In this document: positions 53,519-62,794 of the stretch, in pieces
How positions within the stretch are numbered: position 1 is the first letter of the stretch
Layout: each line of letters begins with the position of its first letter
Assembly: GCA_017255395.1 (NCBI GenBank)
Contig: JAFKDC010000004.1
Span: forward strand, 124,001 to 188,000
Direction of reading: 5' to 3'
Length of the DNA: 64,000 nucleotides
Origin: Enemella evansiae
GTDB lineage: Bacteria; Pseudomonadota; Alphaproteobacteria; Rhodobacterales; Rhodobacteraceae
Translations under genes and position numbers: made by a program
Notes under the pieces: model-generated
Databases searched by the model: none
What the model was told of the DNA's origin: nothing
Seen by the model: the letters and a program-made list of their open reading frames with translations, nothing else

Positions 53519-55402
53519 ATGGCCGAAGAACTCGAAGTAGAACGCAATGACATCCGTGACGACGGTCGCCGCCCGCCCCGTGCGGTTGTCGGCTCCTTCC
53601 GCATCGAACGCGATCTGTTCGGCCGCGTCTTCGACCGCAGCACGGTCGCGCGGATCTGGGATTTCGTCCGACCCTACAGGCGTCAGGTCTGGGTGTCGGT
53701 CGCCGCCGTCCTCGCCTTCACCGGCACCCAGCTCGCCATTCCGCTGATTGCCCTTTATGCCATCGACACCGGGATGAGCGGCCAGCCCGGCACCGAAAAC
53801 GCCCTGACCCACGCCATGATCGCCTTCCTCGTGGTGACGGCGATCAATTTCATCGCGAGCTACCTTCAGGAAAACACCGTCGGCCGTGTCGCGGAAAACG
53901 TCCTGTTCGACCTGCGCACTGCGATGTTCGGTCATCTCCAGCGCGTCTCGCTGTCATTCCTCGACAAGACCGAGGTCGGGCGGCTGATGTCCCGGTTGCA
54001 GGGCGACGTGAACGCGATGCAGGAATTCCTGGAAACCTCCGTTCTGTCTGTGGGCGACCTCGCGCTTCTGGTGGGGATCGTGACGGCCATGCTCATGCTC
54101 GACTGGCAGCTTGGCTTGCTCACACTCAGCGTGCTGCCGGTGCTGTTCATCGTCCGCGTCGTTTGGCTGCCACGGGCGCGCGAGGCTTTTGTCGTCGCGC
54201 ACGAGGCGAACTCGGCGACAAATGGCGCCCTTGCCGAGGCCATCCACGGCGTCAGGACGGTCCAGGCCAGCAACCGGCAGGCCGTCAACCTCACGCTTTA
54301 TGACGACAAGGCCAGAGGCACGCTGAACGCCCATGCCCGCGCCTCGCGGATTGCACAGGTCATGGTTCCGATCGTCGACAGCCTGACCGGATTTGCCATG
54401 GCCGTTGTCATCGTGCTGGGCGGGACGCTGGTGCTGGAACGCCATATCGAAGTCGGTGTGCTCGTGGCCTTCCTGTTCTATGTTCAGCGGTTCTTCGACC
54501 CGATCCGCTCTCTGACCTTGCAGTACTCTGTCATGCAACGCGCCATGGCCTCGGGCCAACGCCTGATCGAGGTGCTCGACGTCCCGCTGGCCATCACCGA
54601 TACCGACGATGCGCGGGAACTGCCCGCGCCGCTGCGGGGTGACATCGAATTCCGGGAGGTGCATTTCGGCTACAACCCGGATCACCCGGTGCTCAAGGGG
54701 GTGAGCTTTCGTGTCCGGCCGGGCGAAACCGTCGCGCTGGTCGGCCCCACCGGGTCCGGCAAATCCAGCGCCATGGCACTGTTGAAACGGTTCTACGACG
54801 TTCAGGGCGGCGCGGTGACGATCGACGGCATGGATGTGCGTGACATAACGCAGGAATCGCTCGGGCGGGCGGTCGCCATGGTGCTGCAAGAGCCGGTGCT
54901 CTTCAGCGGTTCCGTCTACGAGAACATCCGCTACAACAAAAGCGATGCCACCCGCCAGGACATCGAGGCCGCCGCCCGCGCCGTGGGGGCGCATGGCTTC
55001 ATCACGGCGATGGCGGAAGGCTACGACACGATGCTTGGCGAACGCGGCGGCTCTCTCTCGCTGGGCCAGAGGCAGCTGATCAGCTTTGCCCGCGCGCTTG
55101 TCGCCGATGCCCCCATTCTGGTGCTGGACGAGGCCACCGCCTCGATCGACAGCCAGACCGAGCGCCAGATCCAGTCGGCGCTTGCCACGCTGCTTGCCGG
55201 GCGGACCGGGCTGGTGATCGCGCACCGGCTGGCCACCATCCGCAACGCCGACCGCATTGTCGTGCTGCGCGAGGGTCAGGTCCACGAGCAGGGCAATCAC
55301 GACCAACTGGTGGCGCGGGGCGGTCTTTACGCCCGGCTCTACCGGATGAACTCCGGTTCCTTCGATGATCTGGACGATCTTCACACGACCTCCGCATCCT
55401 AG
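53519..55402 (+). CDS. ABC exporter half-transporter 2 (active catalytic site)
   Basis: 627 residues; ATG at 53519 (a GTG at 53513 overlapping the previous stop is possible). Exporter membrane domain (about 45-330), Walker A GPTGSGKSS, Walker B ILVLDEATASID with the catalytic Glu, and signature LSLGQ instead of LSGGQ. An altered signature here and an altered Walker B in the partner together give one consensus and one degenerate site, as expected for a heterodimer. Last gene of the rightward operon, followed by a strong terminator. Confidence 0.9.
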   Translation: MAEELEVERNDIRDDGRRPPRAVVGSFRIERDLFGRVFDRSTVARIWDFVRPYRRQVWVSVAAVLAFTGTQLAIPLIALYAIDTGMSGQPGTENALTHAMIAFLVVTAINFIASYLQENTVGRVAENVLFDLRTAMFGHLQRVSLSFLDKTEVGRLMSRLQGDVNAMQEFLETSVLSVGDLALLVGIVTAMLMLDWQLGLLTLSVLPVLFIVRVVWLPRAREAFVVAHEANSATNGALAEAIHGVRTVQASNRQAVNLTLYDDKARGTLNAHARASRIAQVMVPIVDSLTGFAMAVVIVLGGTLVLERHIEVGVLVAFLFYVQRFFDPIRSLTLQYSVMQRAMASGQRLIEVLDVPLAITDTDDARELPAPLRGDIEFREVHFGYNPDHPVLKGVSFRVRPGETVALVGPTGSGKSSAMALLKRFYDVQGGAVTIDGMDVRDITQESLGRAVAMVLQEPVLFSGSVYENIRYNKSDATRQDIEAAARAVGAHGFITAMAEGYDTMLGERGGSLSLGQRQLISFARALVADAPILVLDEATASIDSQTERQIQSALATLLAGRTGLVIAHRLATIRNADRIVVLREGQVHEQGNHDQLVARGGLYARLYRMNSGSFDDLDDLHTTSAS

Positions 55403-55424
55403 GCAGCGCCAAGCGCCATGCAAA

Positions 55425-55453
55425 AAGGCCGCGCGAACAGTTCGCGCGGCCTT
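55425..55453. terminator. Bidirectional intrinsic terminator
   Basis: AAGGCCGCGCGAA (55425-55437) and TTCGCGCGGCCTT (55441-55453) form a perfect 13-bp stem with a 3-nt loop, flanked by A-run on the left and CGCCTTTTC on the right. It lies between convergent genes and can stop transcription from both sides. Confidence 0.88.
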
Positions 55454-55481
55454 CGCCTTTTCATTCCCTTTTCAGCCCGCG

Positions 55482-56411
55482 TCAGCTGTTTTCCTTGAGC
55501 CTCGGGTCGAGGAAATCGCGCAGCCAGTCGCCGATGATATTGAAGGCGAGCACCGTGAAGACAATTGCCATCCCCGGGAAGACGGCCAGCCACCACTTGT
55601 TGGACAGCAGGTGATCCCGGCTTTCGGACAGCATCGACCCCCAGGTCGGCACGTCCGGCGGCACCCCCAGCCCAAGGAAGGACAGGGCCGCTTCCGACAG
55701 GATCACGCTGGCGACGTTGAAGGAGGCGATGACCGTCAGCGGCGCGATGATGTTCGGCAGGATGGTACGGAACAGGATCGACAGCGTACCGTCGCCCATC
55801 GCGCGCGCGGCCTCGACAAACTCCTTTTCCTTGAGGCTGAGCGTCTGGGCGCGCACGATCCGGGCATAGGTGATCCACTGCCCGATACCCAGCACGAGGA
55901 TGATGTTTCCCAGTCCCGGCCCGAGCACGACCAGGAACATGATCGCAAGCAGGATGAAGGGAAAGGCCAGCTGGATATCCCCCAGACGCATGATGACGTC
56001 GTCGACCCAGCCCCCGAAGTAGCCCGAGACCAGGCCAAGCATCGTGCCCAGCGTCCCGCCGACCACGATGGCCGCGACCCCCACCAGCAGTGACACCCGC
56101 GCCCCGTAAAGCAGCCGCGACAGCACGTCCCGGCCCAGATGGTCGGACCCCAGCCAGTATGTGCCGCCGCGCGCGGCCTCGGCGCCCGGCTCCATCAGGC
56201 GCATGATGATGTTCTGCCGGTTCGGATCAAAGGGGGCCAGCCATGATCCGAAGATCGCCACGAATGTCACCACGAAGAGGATCAGCATTCCCACCAGCGC
56301 CCATCGGCTGGCCACGAGGCTGGCGAAGGCACGGCGCATTTCCCGCTGCCGGTGTGACACCCGGCGCGCCGGTGCCATCTTCATCCGTACCGTTGGTTCG
56401 ACATTTGCCAT
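55482..56411 (-). CDS. Dpp-type ABC transporter permease (DppC family)
   Basis: 309 residues. N-terminal helix with LAPFDPN after it, TDHLGRD-type motif (SDHLGRDVLSRLLYGAR), five further helices, and EFVEAARAMGDGTLSILFRT as the EAA coupling loop. These are the features of the DppC/OppC subunit. With DppB (next gene upstream) it forms the peptide import channel in the inner membrane. The binding proteins at 31858 and 60894 are the likely partners. Confidence 0.93.
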   Translation of the reverse strand: MANVEPTVRMKMAPARRVSHRQREMRRAFASLVASRWALVGMLILFVVTFVAIFGSWLAPFDPNRQNIIMRLMEPGAEAARGGTYWLGSDHLGRDVLSRLLYGARVSLLVGVAAIVVGGTLGTMLGLVSGYFGGWVDDVIMRLGDIQLAFPFILLAIMFLVVLGPGLGNIILVLGIGQWITYARIVRAQTLSLKEKEFVEAARAMGDGTLSILFRTILPNIIAPLTVIASFNVASVILSEAALSFLGLGVPPDVPTWGSMLSESRDHLLSNKWWLAVFPGMAIVFTVLAFNIIGDWLRDFLDPRLKENS

Positions 56412-56422
56412 GCTCGCCCCCT

Positions 56423-57397
56423 TCAGAGCTTCACGCGCGGATCAAGGCGCGAGTAGATAAGATCGACGATCAGGTTCAGCAGGATGAAGATCACCGCAAG
56501 CAGGATCACAGACGCCTGGACCACGGGAATGTCCCGCTGGTTGATCGCGTTGAAAACAAGGCGCCCGATGCCGGGATAGGAGAATACCGTCTCGACCACG
56601 ACAACGCCGCCCAGCAGGAAACCGAACTCCAGCCCGATCATCGTGACCACCGGCAGCCAGGCATTGCGCAGCGCGTGATGCACGATCACCCGCCGCTCGG
56701 GGATGCCCTTGGAGCGGGCGGTGCGCACGTAGTCCTGCTGCAACACTTCGAGCATTGACGAGCGCACCAGCCGCGCGTTGCGCGCCAATGTGTAGGAACC
56801 CACGGCGACCGCCGGCATGACCATGTAGTAAAGGCTGCTCGGCAGGTTTCCGAAGGCGGTGGAAAAATCGCCCTCCAACAGGGGCTTCAGGAAGGGCACA
56901 TGTCCCGAGATCGGGAACCAGCTGAGATACAGCCCCAGATACATGATCATCATGATCCCCATCCAGAAGTTGGGAATCGATTGCCCCAGCATGGCAAATG
57001 TCATGATGCCGCCGTCGACCGGCTTGCCGCGCTTCAACGCCGAGTAGATGCCAAGCGGGATCGACAGGGCAATGGCCAGAACCAGCGAGAAAACGGTAAG
57101 CTCGATGGTCGCTGGCATCGCGGTCAGGACCACGTCCATCGCCGGCTGGCGATAGCTGAGCGATGTCCCGAAATCGCCATGAAGCACATCCCACAGGAAA
57201 CTGAGATATTGCACATACAGTGGTTTATCGAATCCCAGCGCCTCACGCGCCCTTTGGATTTCTTCGGCACTGGCGGCTTCGGACACAAAAAGGTAAGTCG
57301 GGTCGCCTCCGATTTGAAGCGAAACGAAGCTGATCAGTGTCACACCGATGATCACAATCACGCTCTGCCAGAGCCGTCGTATCAGGAAAGTCGACAT
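56423..57397 (-). CDS. Dpp-type ABC transporter permease (DppB family)
   Basis: 324 residues, six helices, with N-terminal IRRLWQSVIVIIGVTLISFV, the GDFGTSLSYRQP motif of DppB proteins and EAA loop QQDYVRTARSKGIPERRVIV. Upstream partner of DppC, 11 bp apart. Transcribed leftward from the control region shared with dppD; GAGGGGCGGAAC lies ahead of the ATG. Confidence 0.93.
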   Translation of the reverse strand: MSTFLIRRLWQSVIVIIGVTLISFVSLQIGGDPTYLFVSEAASAEEIQRAREALGFDKPLYVQYLSFLWDVLHGDFGTSLSYRQPAMDVVLTAMPATIELTVFSLVLAIALSIPLGIYSALKRGKPVDGGIMTFAMLGQSIPNFWMGIMMIMYLGLYLSWFPISGHVPFLKPLLEGDFSTAFGNLPSSLYYMVMPAVAVGSYTLARNARLVRSSMLEVLQQDYVRTARSKGIPERRVIVHHALRNAWLPVVTMIGLEFGFLLGGVVVVETVFSYPGIGRLVFNAINQRDIPVVQASVILLAVIFILLNLIVDLIYSRLDPRVKL

Positions 57398-57707
57398 CCG
57401 TTCCGCCCCTCAGACGCTGTCACAAGCCAGGCCGACATCGTCGCGCCACGCTTGCGTTTTCCGTTCACCGTAAAGGCGCTCATTTCTCTCTCCCACAGTC
57501 ACCCCCCGTTGTTCATTGCCGCCTATCCCCGCTCTCCGGGTTCCGTGCTTCTTGACAAGAGAACTTATCCTGCACCAAGGTAGCCACCATATTGTCGACA
57601 GTAGACCAATGAAATCACGCAGGACCGACCGGCGTCAAGGAGCCAAATCAAAATTGGTGCGCTGAACAGAGGCGGCGGACCCTAGAGATGCGGAACAGGG
57701 GAGAGAA
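57398..57707. promoter_or_regulatory. Divergent control region of dppBC and dppDF
   Basis: 310 bp with no stable coding frame other than the mini-ORF that follows. Contains TTGACA (57552-57557) and the operator-like dyad at 57591-57602. I see no clear -10 at correct spacing from the TTGACA. Confidence 0.45.
57591..57602 (+). promoter_or_regulatory. Candidate GntR operator 2
   Basis: ATTGTCGACAGT, sharing ATTGTCGACA with the sites at 42224 (minus strand) and 59879. Located between the divergent dppB and dppD genes. Confidence 0.6.
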
Positions 57708-57773
57708 ATGACAGCATTGCTAAGCCAGACAATGGGGCGCGCGGTTGGCGCGTTGCGGGGAACGGCGCGATGA
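57708..57773 (+). CDS. Possible 21-residue leader ORF coupled to dppD
   Basis: ATG at 57708 preceded by GGGGAGAG, 21 sense codons (MTALLSQTMGRAVGALRGTA, then Arg) and a TGA at 57771-57773 that overlaps the dppD start (ATGATG). dppD itself has only a poor ribosome binding site, so translation may depend on ribosomes arriving from this ORF. Too short to test by homology; it may be a leader peptide or a coincidence. Confidence 0.4.
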   Translation: MTALLSQTMGRAVGALRGTAR

Positions 57774-58816
57774 TGCCGGAACGCGCGGACATCAGCCAAG
57801 ACGCAACCACCGCGCAGACACCGCTTTTGCGCGTGCGCGATCTCCAGACGACCTTCAAGCTGGGAAAGGCGCTGTCGGTTCAGGCCATTGACGGGGTCAG
57901 CTTCGATCTTAATCCCGGAGAAACAGTCGCGATCGTCGGCGAATCCGGGTCCGGAAAATCGGTGACGAGCCTGTCGATCATGGGGCTTCTGCCCAAGGGC
58001 GTGGGCCAGATCACCGCCGGAAGCATAGAACTCGCCGGGCGCAACATCACCCATCTGCCAGAGCGCGGGATGCGGAAGATCCGGGGCAAGGAGATCGGCA
58101 TGATCTTCCAGGAACCGATGACAAGCCTCAATCCCGTCCACACCGTCGGGGCGCAGATCGCGGAAACGGTCATGGCGCACGAAAACCTGTCGAAGTCCAA
58201 GGCACGGGCGCGCGCCATCGACATGCTCGACCTGGTCGGCATCCCTGAACCCAAGCGCCGGGTGGATAACTTCCCGCACGAGATGTCCGGCGGCATGCGG
58301 CAGCGCGCGATGATCGCCATGGCCCTGGCCTGCGAACCGCGTGTCCTGATCGCGGACGAGCCCACGACCGCGCTTGATGTGACCATTCAGGCGCAGATGC
58401 TGGACCTGATGATGGATCTACAGGACCGGATGGGGATGGGCATCATCTTCATCACCCACGATCTTGGGGTCGTGGCCGAAGTCGCCGATCGCGTGGTCGT
58501 GATGTACTGCGGTCAGGTCATCGAGACCGGCGACGTCCACACCATCTTCGGGCGCCCCCGGATGCCCTATACCGCCGGGCTCATGAACTCGATTCCAAAG
58601 CTCGGCTCCTCGCTTGAGAATCAGAAACTGGAGGCGATTCCGGGAACCATCCCGCCGCTGACCAACACACCGGCGGGCTGCCGTTTCAACCCGCGATGCG
58701 GCTTTGCAACGGATCTCTGCCGCGCAACCGCCCCCGTACTCGAATCGGAAGCCGGCCACCTGGTGCGCTGCCTGCGCTGGCGCGAACTGGAACTTGAAGG
58801 AACGACCGACGCATGA
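57770..58816 (+). CDS. Dpp-type ABC transporter ATP-binding protein (DppD family)
   Basis: 348 residues. Walker [10 protein letters not shown], signature MSGGMRQR, Walker [13 protein letters not shown], and the C-terminal oligopeptide-transporter domain with [14 protein letters not shown] (possible [4Fe-4S]-type Cys set). Two adjacent ATG codons; the first is used here. Overlaps dppF by 4 bp. Provides energy for the permease encoded divergently. Confidence 0.93.
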   Translation: MMPERADISQDATTAQTPLLRVRDLQTTFKLGKALSVQAIDGVSFDLNPGETVAIVGESGSGKSVTSLSIMGLLPKGVGQITAGSIELAGRNITHLPERGMRKIRGKEIGMIFQEPMTSLNPVHTVGAQIAETVMAHENLSKSKARARAIDMLDLVGIPEPKRRVDNFPHEMSGGMRQRAMIAMALACEPRVLIADEPTTALDVTIQAQMLDLMMDLQDRMGMGIIFITHDLGVVAEVADRVVVMYCGQVIETGDVHTIFGRPRMPYTAGLMNSIPKLGSSLENQKLEAIPGTIPPLTNTPAGCRFNPRCGFATDLCRATAPVLESEAGHLVRCLRWRELELEGTTDA

Positions 58817-59781
58817 CCGAACCGCTGGTACAGGTCCAGGACCTCAGGAAATTCTTCGATATTCGCGGCGGCGTGCTTCAGCGCGTCGTGGCTCAGGTGA
58901 AGGCGGTCGACGGCGTCAGCTTCGACATCGGGCGCGGCAAGGTTGTCGGCCTTGTCGGCGAAAGCGGGTCGGGCAAGACAACCGTCGGGCGCACGTTGTT
59001 GCGTCTCGAACAGGCCACCTCCGGTGTGGTCCGGATGGACGGCGTCGACATCATGGCGCTGTCGCCCTCCGAGCTGCGTGCCTATCGCAAACGGATGCAG
59101 ATCATTTTTCAGGACCCCTATGCAAGCCTCAACCCGCGCGAGAAGGTCCGCGAAATCCTCACGCACCCTCTGAAGCTGCACAGGATCGGCAGCGCCTCAG
59201 AGCGCGACGACCGCGCCGAGATGCTGATGGACAAGGTGGGCCTGACCGCCGACCACCTCGACCGGTTCCCGCACGAGTTTTCCGGCGGGCAGCGGCAGCG
59301 AATCGGTATCGCCCGGTCGCTGGCGGTCGAGCCGGATTTCATCGTGGCGGACGAACCCGTATCGGCGCTGGACGTGTCCATTCAGGCGCAGGTGATCAAC
59401 CTGCTGCAAGACCTGACAGAGGAGTTCCAGCTCACCATGCTCTTTATTGCGCATGACCTCGCCGTGGTGGAGCATTTTTGCGACGAGGTGATCGTCATGT
59501 ATCTGGGCAAGGTGGTCGAAAAGGCCCCGGCTGCCGATCTCTATGCCCGCCCGAACCACCCCTATACCGAGGCGCTGATGTCCGCGGTGCCCCGCCCGAT
59601 ACCGGGCCGCCGTCGTGAACGGACATTGCTCAAGGGGGATATCCCCTCTCCGATCAACCCGCCCTCGGGTTGCGTGTTCCGCACGCGCTGTCCCCTGGCA
59701 ACCAGCGAATGCGCCAACGTGGTCCCACCCCTGAAGGAGATCGCCCCCGGCCATCTGAGCGCCTGCATCCACAGGGGCTGA
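58813..59781 (+). CDS. Dpp-type ABC transporter ATP-binding protein (DppF family)
   Basis: 322 residues. Walker [10 protein letters not shown], signature FSGGQRQR, Walker [14 protein letters not shown]-terminal [17 protein letters not shown]. Opens with [17 protein letters not shown], the standard DppF N-terminus. Pairs with DppD. The gene order (BC divergent from DF) is less common than a single dppABCDF operon. Confidence 0.93.
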   Translation: MTEPLVQVQDLRKFFDIRGGVLQRVVAQVKAVDGVSFDIGRGKVVGLVGESGSGKTTVGRTLLRLEQATSGVVRMDGVDIMALSPSELRAYRKRMQIIFQDPYASLNPREKVREILTHPLKLHRIGSASERDDRAEMLMDKVGLTADHLDRFPHEFSGGQRQRIGIARSLAVEPDFIVADEPVSALDVSIQAQVINLLQDLTEEFQLTMLFIAHDLAVVEHFCDEVIVMYLGKVVEKAPAADLYARPNHPYTEALMSAVPRPIPGRRRERTLLKGDIPSPINPPSGCVFRTRCPLATSECANVVPPLKEIAPGHLSACIHRG

Positions 59782-60088
59782 GCCCCACCTGTCGACGCCA
59801 CAGGCTGGGCGCGATTGTCACCCGCCGTCAAAGAATACTTGACACCAACAAGGGATACTGGCCATTGTCCACCTACGGATTGTCGACAACGTACAGGATG
59901 CAAGGCAATGGACGACAAGGTGTCTCCATGGAGCCACACCGCATCCAATCCGCGAGTCGACGATCTTCCGGTGGCCGGAACTTTGGACACGGCCCTTGCT
60001 ATAAGGGGATCAAGCACCGTAGGCGGCCTTCTGGCCGCGTACCGGTCGCTTGCAACGCCAATGCCACGTCTGGCTGGAGGGCCACGAA
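59782..60088. promoter_or_regulatory. Control region of the GntR gene
   Basis: 307 bp. TTGACA at 59839-59844 may be a -35 element, followed by ATTGTCCACC (59864-59873) and the full operator-like site at 59879. The remainder to 60088 contains no recognisable gene. Confidence 0.45.
59879..59890 (+). promoter_or_regulatory. Candidate GntR operator 3 (autoregulatory)
   Basis: ATTGTCGACAAC, the closest of the three to a full dyad, with a degenerate copy ATTGTCCACC 15 bp upstream. About 200 bp before the GntR/FCD gene. Confidence 0.6.
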
Positions 60089-60784
60089 ATGACAGAGACG
60101 ACTCCCCTGAACGACGCCTCGACCGTGGGTGACATCGCGCCCATCGAAAACTCGCCGTTGCGTGTGCTTGTCGCGAAACGCCTGCGGGACGCGATCGTGA
60201 ATGGCCGCCTGAAGCCCGGCACCCCGCTTGTGGAAACGGCCCTGGCGCAGCAGATGAATGTATCGCGCGCGCCAATCCGCGAAGCCATTCAGATACTGGA
60301 AAACGACGGGCTGGTCGAAACCATCGCCTACAAGGGTAAGCGGGTGAAACCGCTGACGCCCCGCGAGGTTGAGGAAATCTACAGCCTGCGCGAAACCTTC
60401 GAGGTGATGGCCGCAAGGCGGATCATCGAGAAGAAGGCCCCTGTCACCAGCCTGCGCGATGCCTGTACATCCATGCAGAGAGCCGCCGATGCGGACGACC
60501 GCGAGGCGCTGATCGCCGCGGACGAGGCGTTTCACAGGGCGCTGATCAAGTCGTCGGACCACGATCTGTTGCTTGCCACCTGGGGCAACCTCTACCTGCG
60601 CATCCACCAGATCATGTCCCTGCGACGCAGCGACAAGCGCGAGCTGACCGAAATCGCCGCCAACCACCCCCCTATCGTCGACGCGCTGGAAGCCGGCGAC
60701 GAAGAGCGCGCGGTCGAGCTGATCTCGATCCATACCCGAAATCTCGAAGACTTCAACCCGGAGCTGATTGCCGGCACCGGCTAG
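60089..60784 (+). CDS. GntR family regulator with FCD domain
   Basis: 231 residues from the ATG after GGAGGG (7-nt spacing). Winged-helix segment LAQQMNVSRAPIREAIQILE (about 65-84) and FCD domain with AADEAFHRALIKSSDHDLL and a final HTRNLED histidine. A repressor that usually releases DNA on binding a small carboxylate. It lies inside the transport part of the cluster and is preceded by one of three shared ATTGTCGACA sites, so it is the best candidate for the cluster regulator. Confidence 0.9.
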   Translation: MTETTPLNDASTVGDIAPIENSPLRVLVAKRLRDAIVNGRLKPGTPLVETALAQQMNVSRAPIREAIQILENDGLVETIAYKGKRVKPLTPREVEEIYSLRETFEVMAARRIIEKKAPVTSLRDACTSMQRAADADDREALIAADEAFHRALIKSSDHDLLLATWGNLYLRIHQIMSLRRSDKRELTEIAANHPPIVDALEAGDEERAVELISIHTRNLEDFNPELIAGTG

Positions 60785-60893
60785 CATCCGGCCTGATCCG
60801 CTAAGGCAGACAGGCCGGTCAAACACCCGACTAGAACAGAAATCAAAAGCCAAAGTCGGGCCTCACATGACCAACAGGTGAAAGGATGACCAC

Positions 60894-62444
60894 ATGTCTG
60901 TCTTGAAACGTTTGCTTGCGACGGGAAGCGCAGGCCTTCTGGCGACCAGCGCCGCAATGGCGCAGACCAATGACGAAACCCTCGTCGTCGGCCTGAGCGC
61001 CGACATCACCACCATGGACCCCGCACAAATCTCCTCTCGGGACAATTCCAACGTCGCGCGCCACGTGTTCGGCACGCTGATGAGCATCAGCGCCGAGGGC
61101 GAAGAGTTGCCGGACCTTGCGGAATCCCGGGAAGTCACCGAGGACGGTCTCGGCTATATCTACACCCTGCGCGACGGGCTGACCTGCCATGATGGCGAGG
61201 CCTTGACCGCCGAAGACGCGGCTTATTCCTTCAACCGCGCCGGGGACCCCGCAAACGGCTTTACCGGCAACACGCCGGGCTTCGTTTTCTCGTCGATCAA
61301 GTTCGACAGCGCCGAGGCGCTGGACGATCTGCGCGTCCAGATCAACCTCAGGGAAAAGAACCCCATTGCCTTCGGCCTGATCGCCGAGGTCATGATCCAC
61401 TGCAAGGACAGCTACGAGGCGATGAGCCACGACCAGGCCGCCACGAGCCCGATCGGATCGGGAGCCTACAGCCTCTCCGAATGGTCGCCCGGGGCCTATA
61501 TCGAGCTCGAGCGCGTCGACCCCGACATGGCCTTTGAAACCATCCGCTGGCGGATCATCCCCGAAGCCTCGACCCGTGCCGCGGAACTGATGGCCGGGAA
61601 TGTCGACATCATCACCAACCTCGCCCCCGACCAGATGGACGCGATCAATGCCCGCGAAGGCGCCGAGGTTGTCGCGATCCAGGGGACCCGGCGCATGTAT
61701 GTCGGCTTCAATCTGTCCGACGAGATGGCGAAACAACCCGGCGGCGATGCAATCCAGGACCCCATGGTCCGGCGCGCGCTGCAATACGCGGTGGACGTTC
61801 CCACGATCTGCCGCCAGTTGCTCAACTTCGAATGCGAGCGGATGACCGGCCTCGTCAACCCGCCCAACGACAACAAGAGCCTCTCGCCCTACCCCTATGA
61901 TCCCGACAAGGCAGAGGCCATGCTGGACGAGGCCGGTTGGCCCCGCGGCGACGATGGCACGCGCTTCAAGATCCGCTTTCAGGCCGGACCGGGTCGCTAC
62001 CTGAACGACGCTAGCGTTGTCCAGGTGATCGCCCAGTACCTTGGCGATGTGGGGCTGGACATCGAGCTTGACCTGATGGAATGGTCGTCGGTCTACATCC
62101 CGCTCATTCGCGAACGCAATGCCGGTCCGCTTTACTTCATCGGATCGGGCGGCGCCCTGTGGAGCCCGCTCTACGATATGGCCGACCTGTCGGCGGTGGA
62201 CGCCGGCACCAACTACACCCAGTGGGACGACCCCCGTTGGTTCGACCGCTGGACCGATGTCAACGCCGCCGAAACCGAGGAAGAGCGGCGCACCGTGATC
62301 GACGAGATGCTTCAGGTGTTCTACGACGATGGCCCCTGGCTGCACCTCTACTTCCAGCCGGATTTCTACGGCGTGAGCGACCGCCTCGACTGGAGCCCGC
62401 GCCCGGACGAGAAAGTCTATCTCTTCAATGCCAAGCTGAACTGA
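60894..62444 (+). CDS. Dpp-type ABC transporter substrate-binding protein (paralogue)
   Basis: 516 residues. Signal peptide ending AAMA-Q (about residue 23). Same family as the protein at 31858-33414, sharing long stretches such as EASTR.AEL.AGNVDIITN, RRALQYAVDVP.IC and LMEWSSVYIPLIRE. AAAGGA precedes the ATG. It lies 109 bp after the GntR gene and is followed by a hairpin at 62455. With dppBCDF it completes an importer; the second binding protein widens or tunes specificity. Confidence 0.93.
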   Translation: MSVLKRLLATGSAGLLATSAAMAQTNDETLVVGLSADITTMDPAQISSRDNSNVARHVFGTLMSISAEGEELPDLAESREVTEDGLGYIYTLRDGLTCHDGEALTAEDAAYSFNRAGDPANGFTGNTPGFVFSSIKFDSAEALDDLRVQINLREKNPIAFGLIAEVMIHCKDSYEAMSHDQAATSPIGSGAYSLSEWSPGAYIELERVDPDMAFETIRWRIIPEASTRAAELMAGNVDIITNLAPDQMDAINAREGAEVVAIQGTRRMYVGFNLSDEMAKQPGGDAIQDPMVRRALQYAVDVPTICRQLLNFECERMTGLVNPPNDNKSLSPYPYDPDKAEAMLDEAGWPRGDDGTRFKIRFQAGPGRYLNDASVVQVIAQYLGDVGLDIELDLMEWSSVYIPLIRERNAGPLYFIGSGGALWSPLYDMADLSAVDAGTNYTQWDDPRWFDRWTDVNAAETEEERRTVIDEMLQVFYDDGPWLHLYFQPDFYGVSDRLDWSPRPDEKVYLFNAKLN

Positions 62445-62454
62445 TCGCTCGACA

Positions 62455-62485
62455 GGAACGCCGGGGCGGATTGCACCGGCGTTCC
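62455..62485 (+). terminator. Intrinsic terminator-like hairpin after the binding-protein gene
   Basis: GGAACGCCGG (62455-62464) pairs with CCGGCGTTCC (62476-62485), 11-nt loop, followed by GCTTTCC. Strong stem, weak T-run. Confidence 0.7.
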
Positions 62486-62794
62486 GCTTTCCGGCCCCCG
62501 CGGCAATATCCGGTCGGACCGCCCGAGAAAGAGCGCCTGACGCTGTTCTGGAGCCACTCGCCGGTCTTGCCGGCTCTGCGGAAGCCGACGACGTTACGTG
62601 CAGAGGCAGCCGGGACAGGCCTCGACCGAGATGACCCGCCGCTCCCAGCGCCGTCGTGACCGCCTCGGGGTGAACCTGAGCAAGGCCGCCGGTTTCTGCC
62701 CCCCTGCCCCGGGCATCGGTTTTCGCGGCCTCTTTCCTATGGCGCGAACGCCAAACCGTGATCGTCCTTGCCGATGAAAACGGGAAATGCTGTA
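62486..62794. other. Intergenic region between catabolic cluster and repC
   Basis: About 310 bp containing no convincing gene. It marks the junction between the accessory catabolic region and the replication module, read convergently. Confidence 0.5.
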
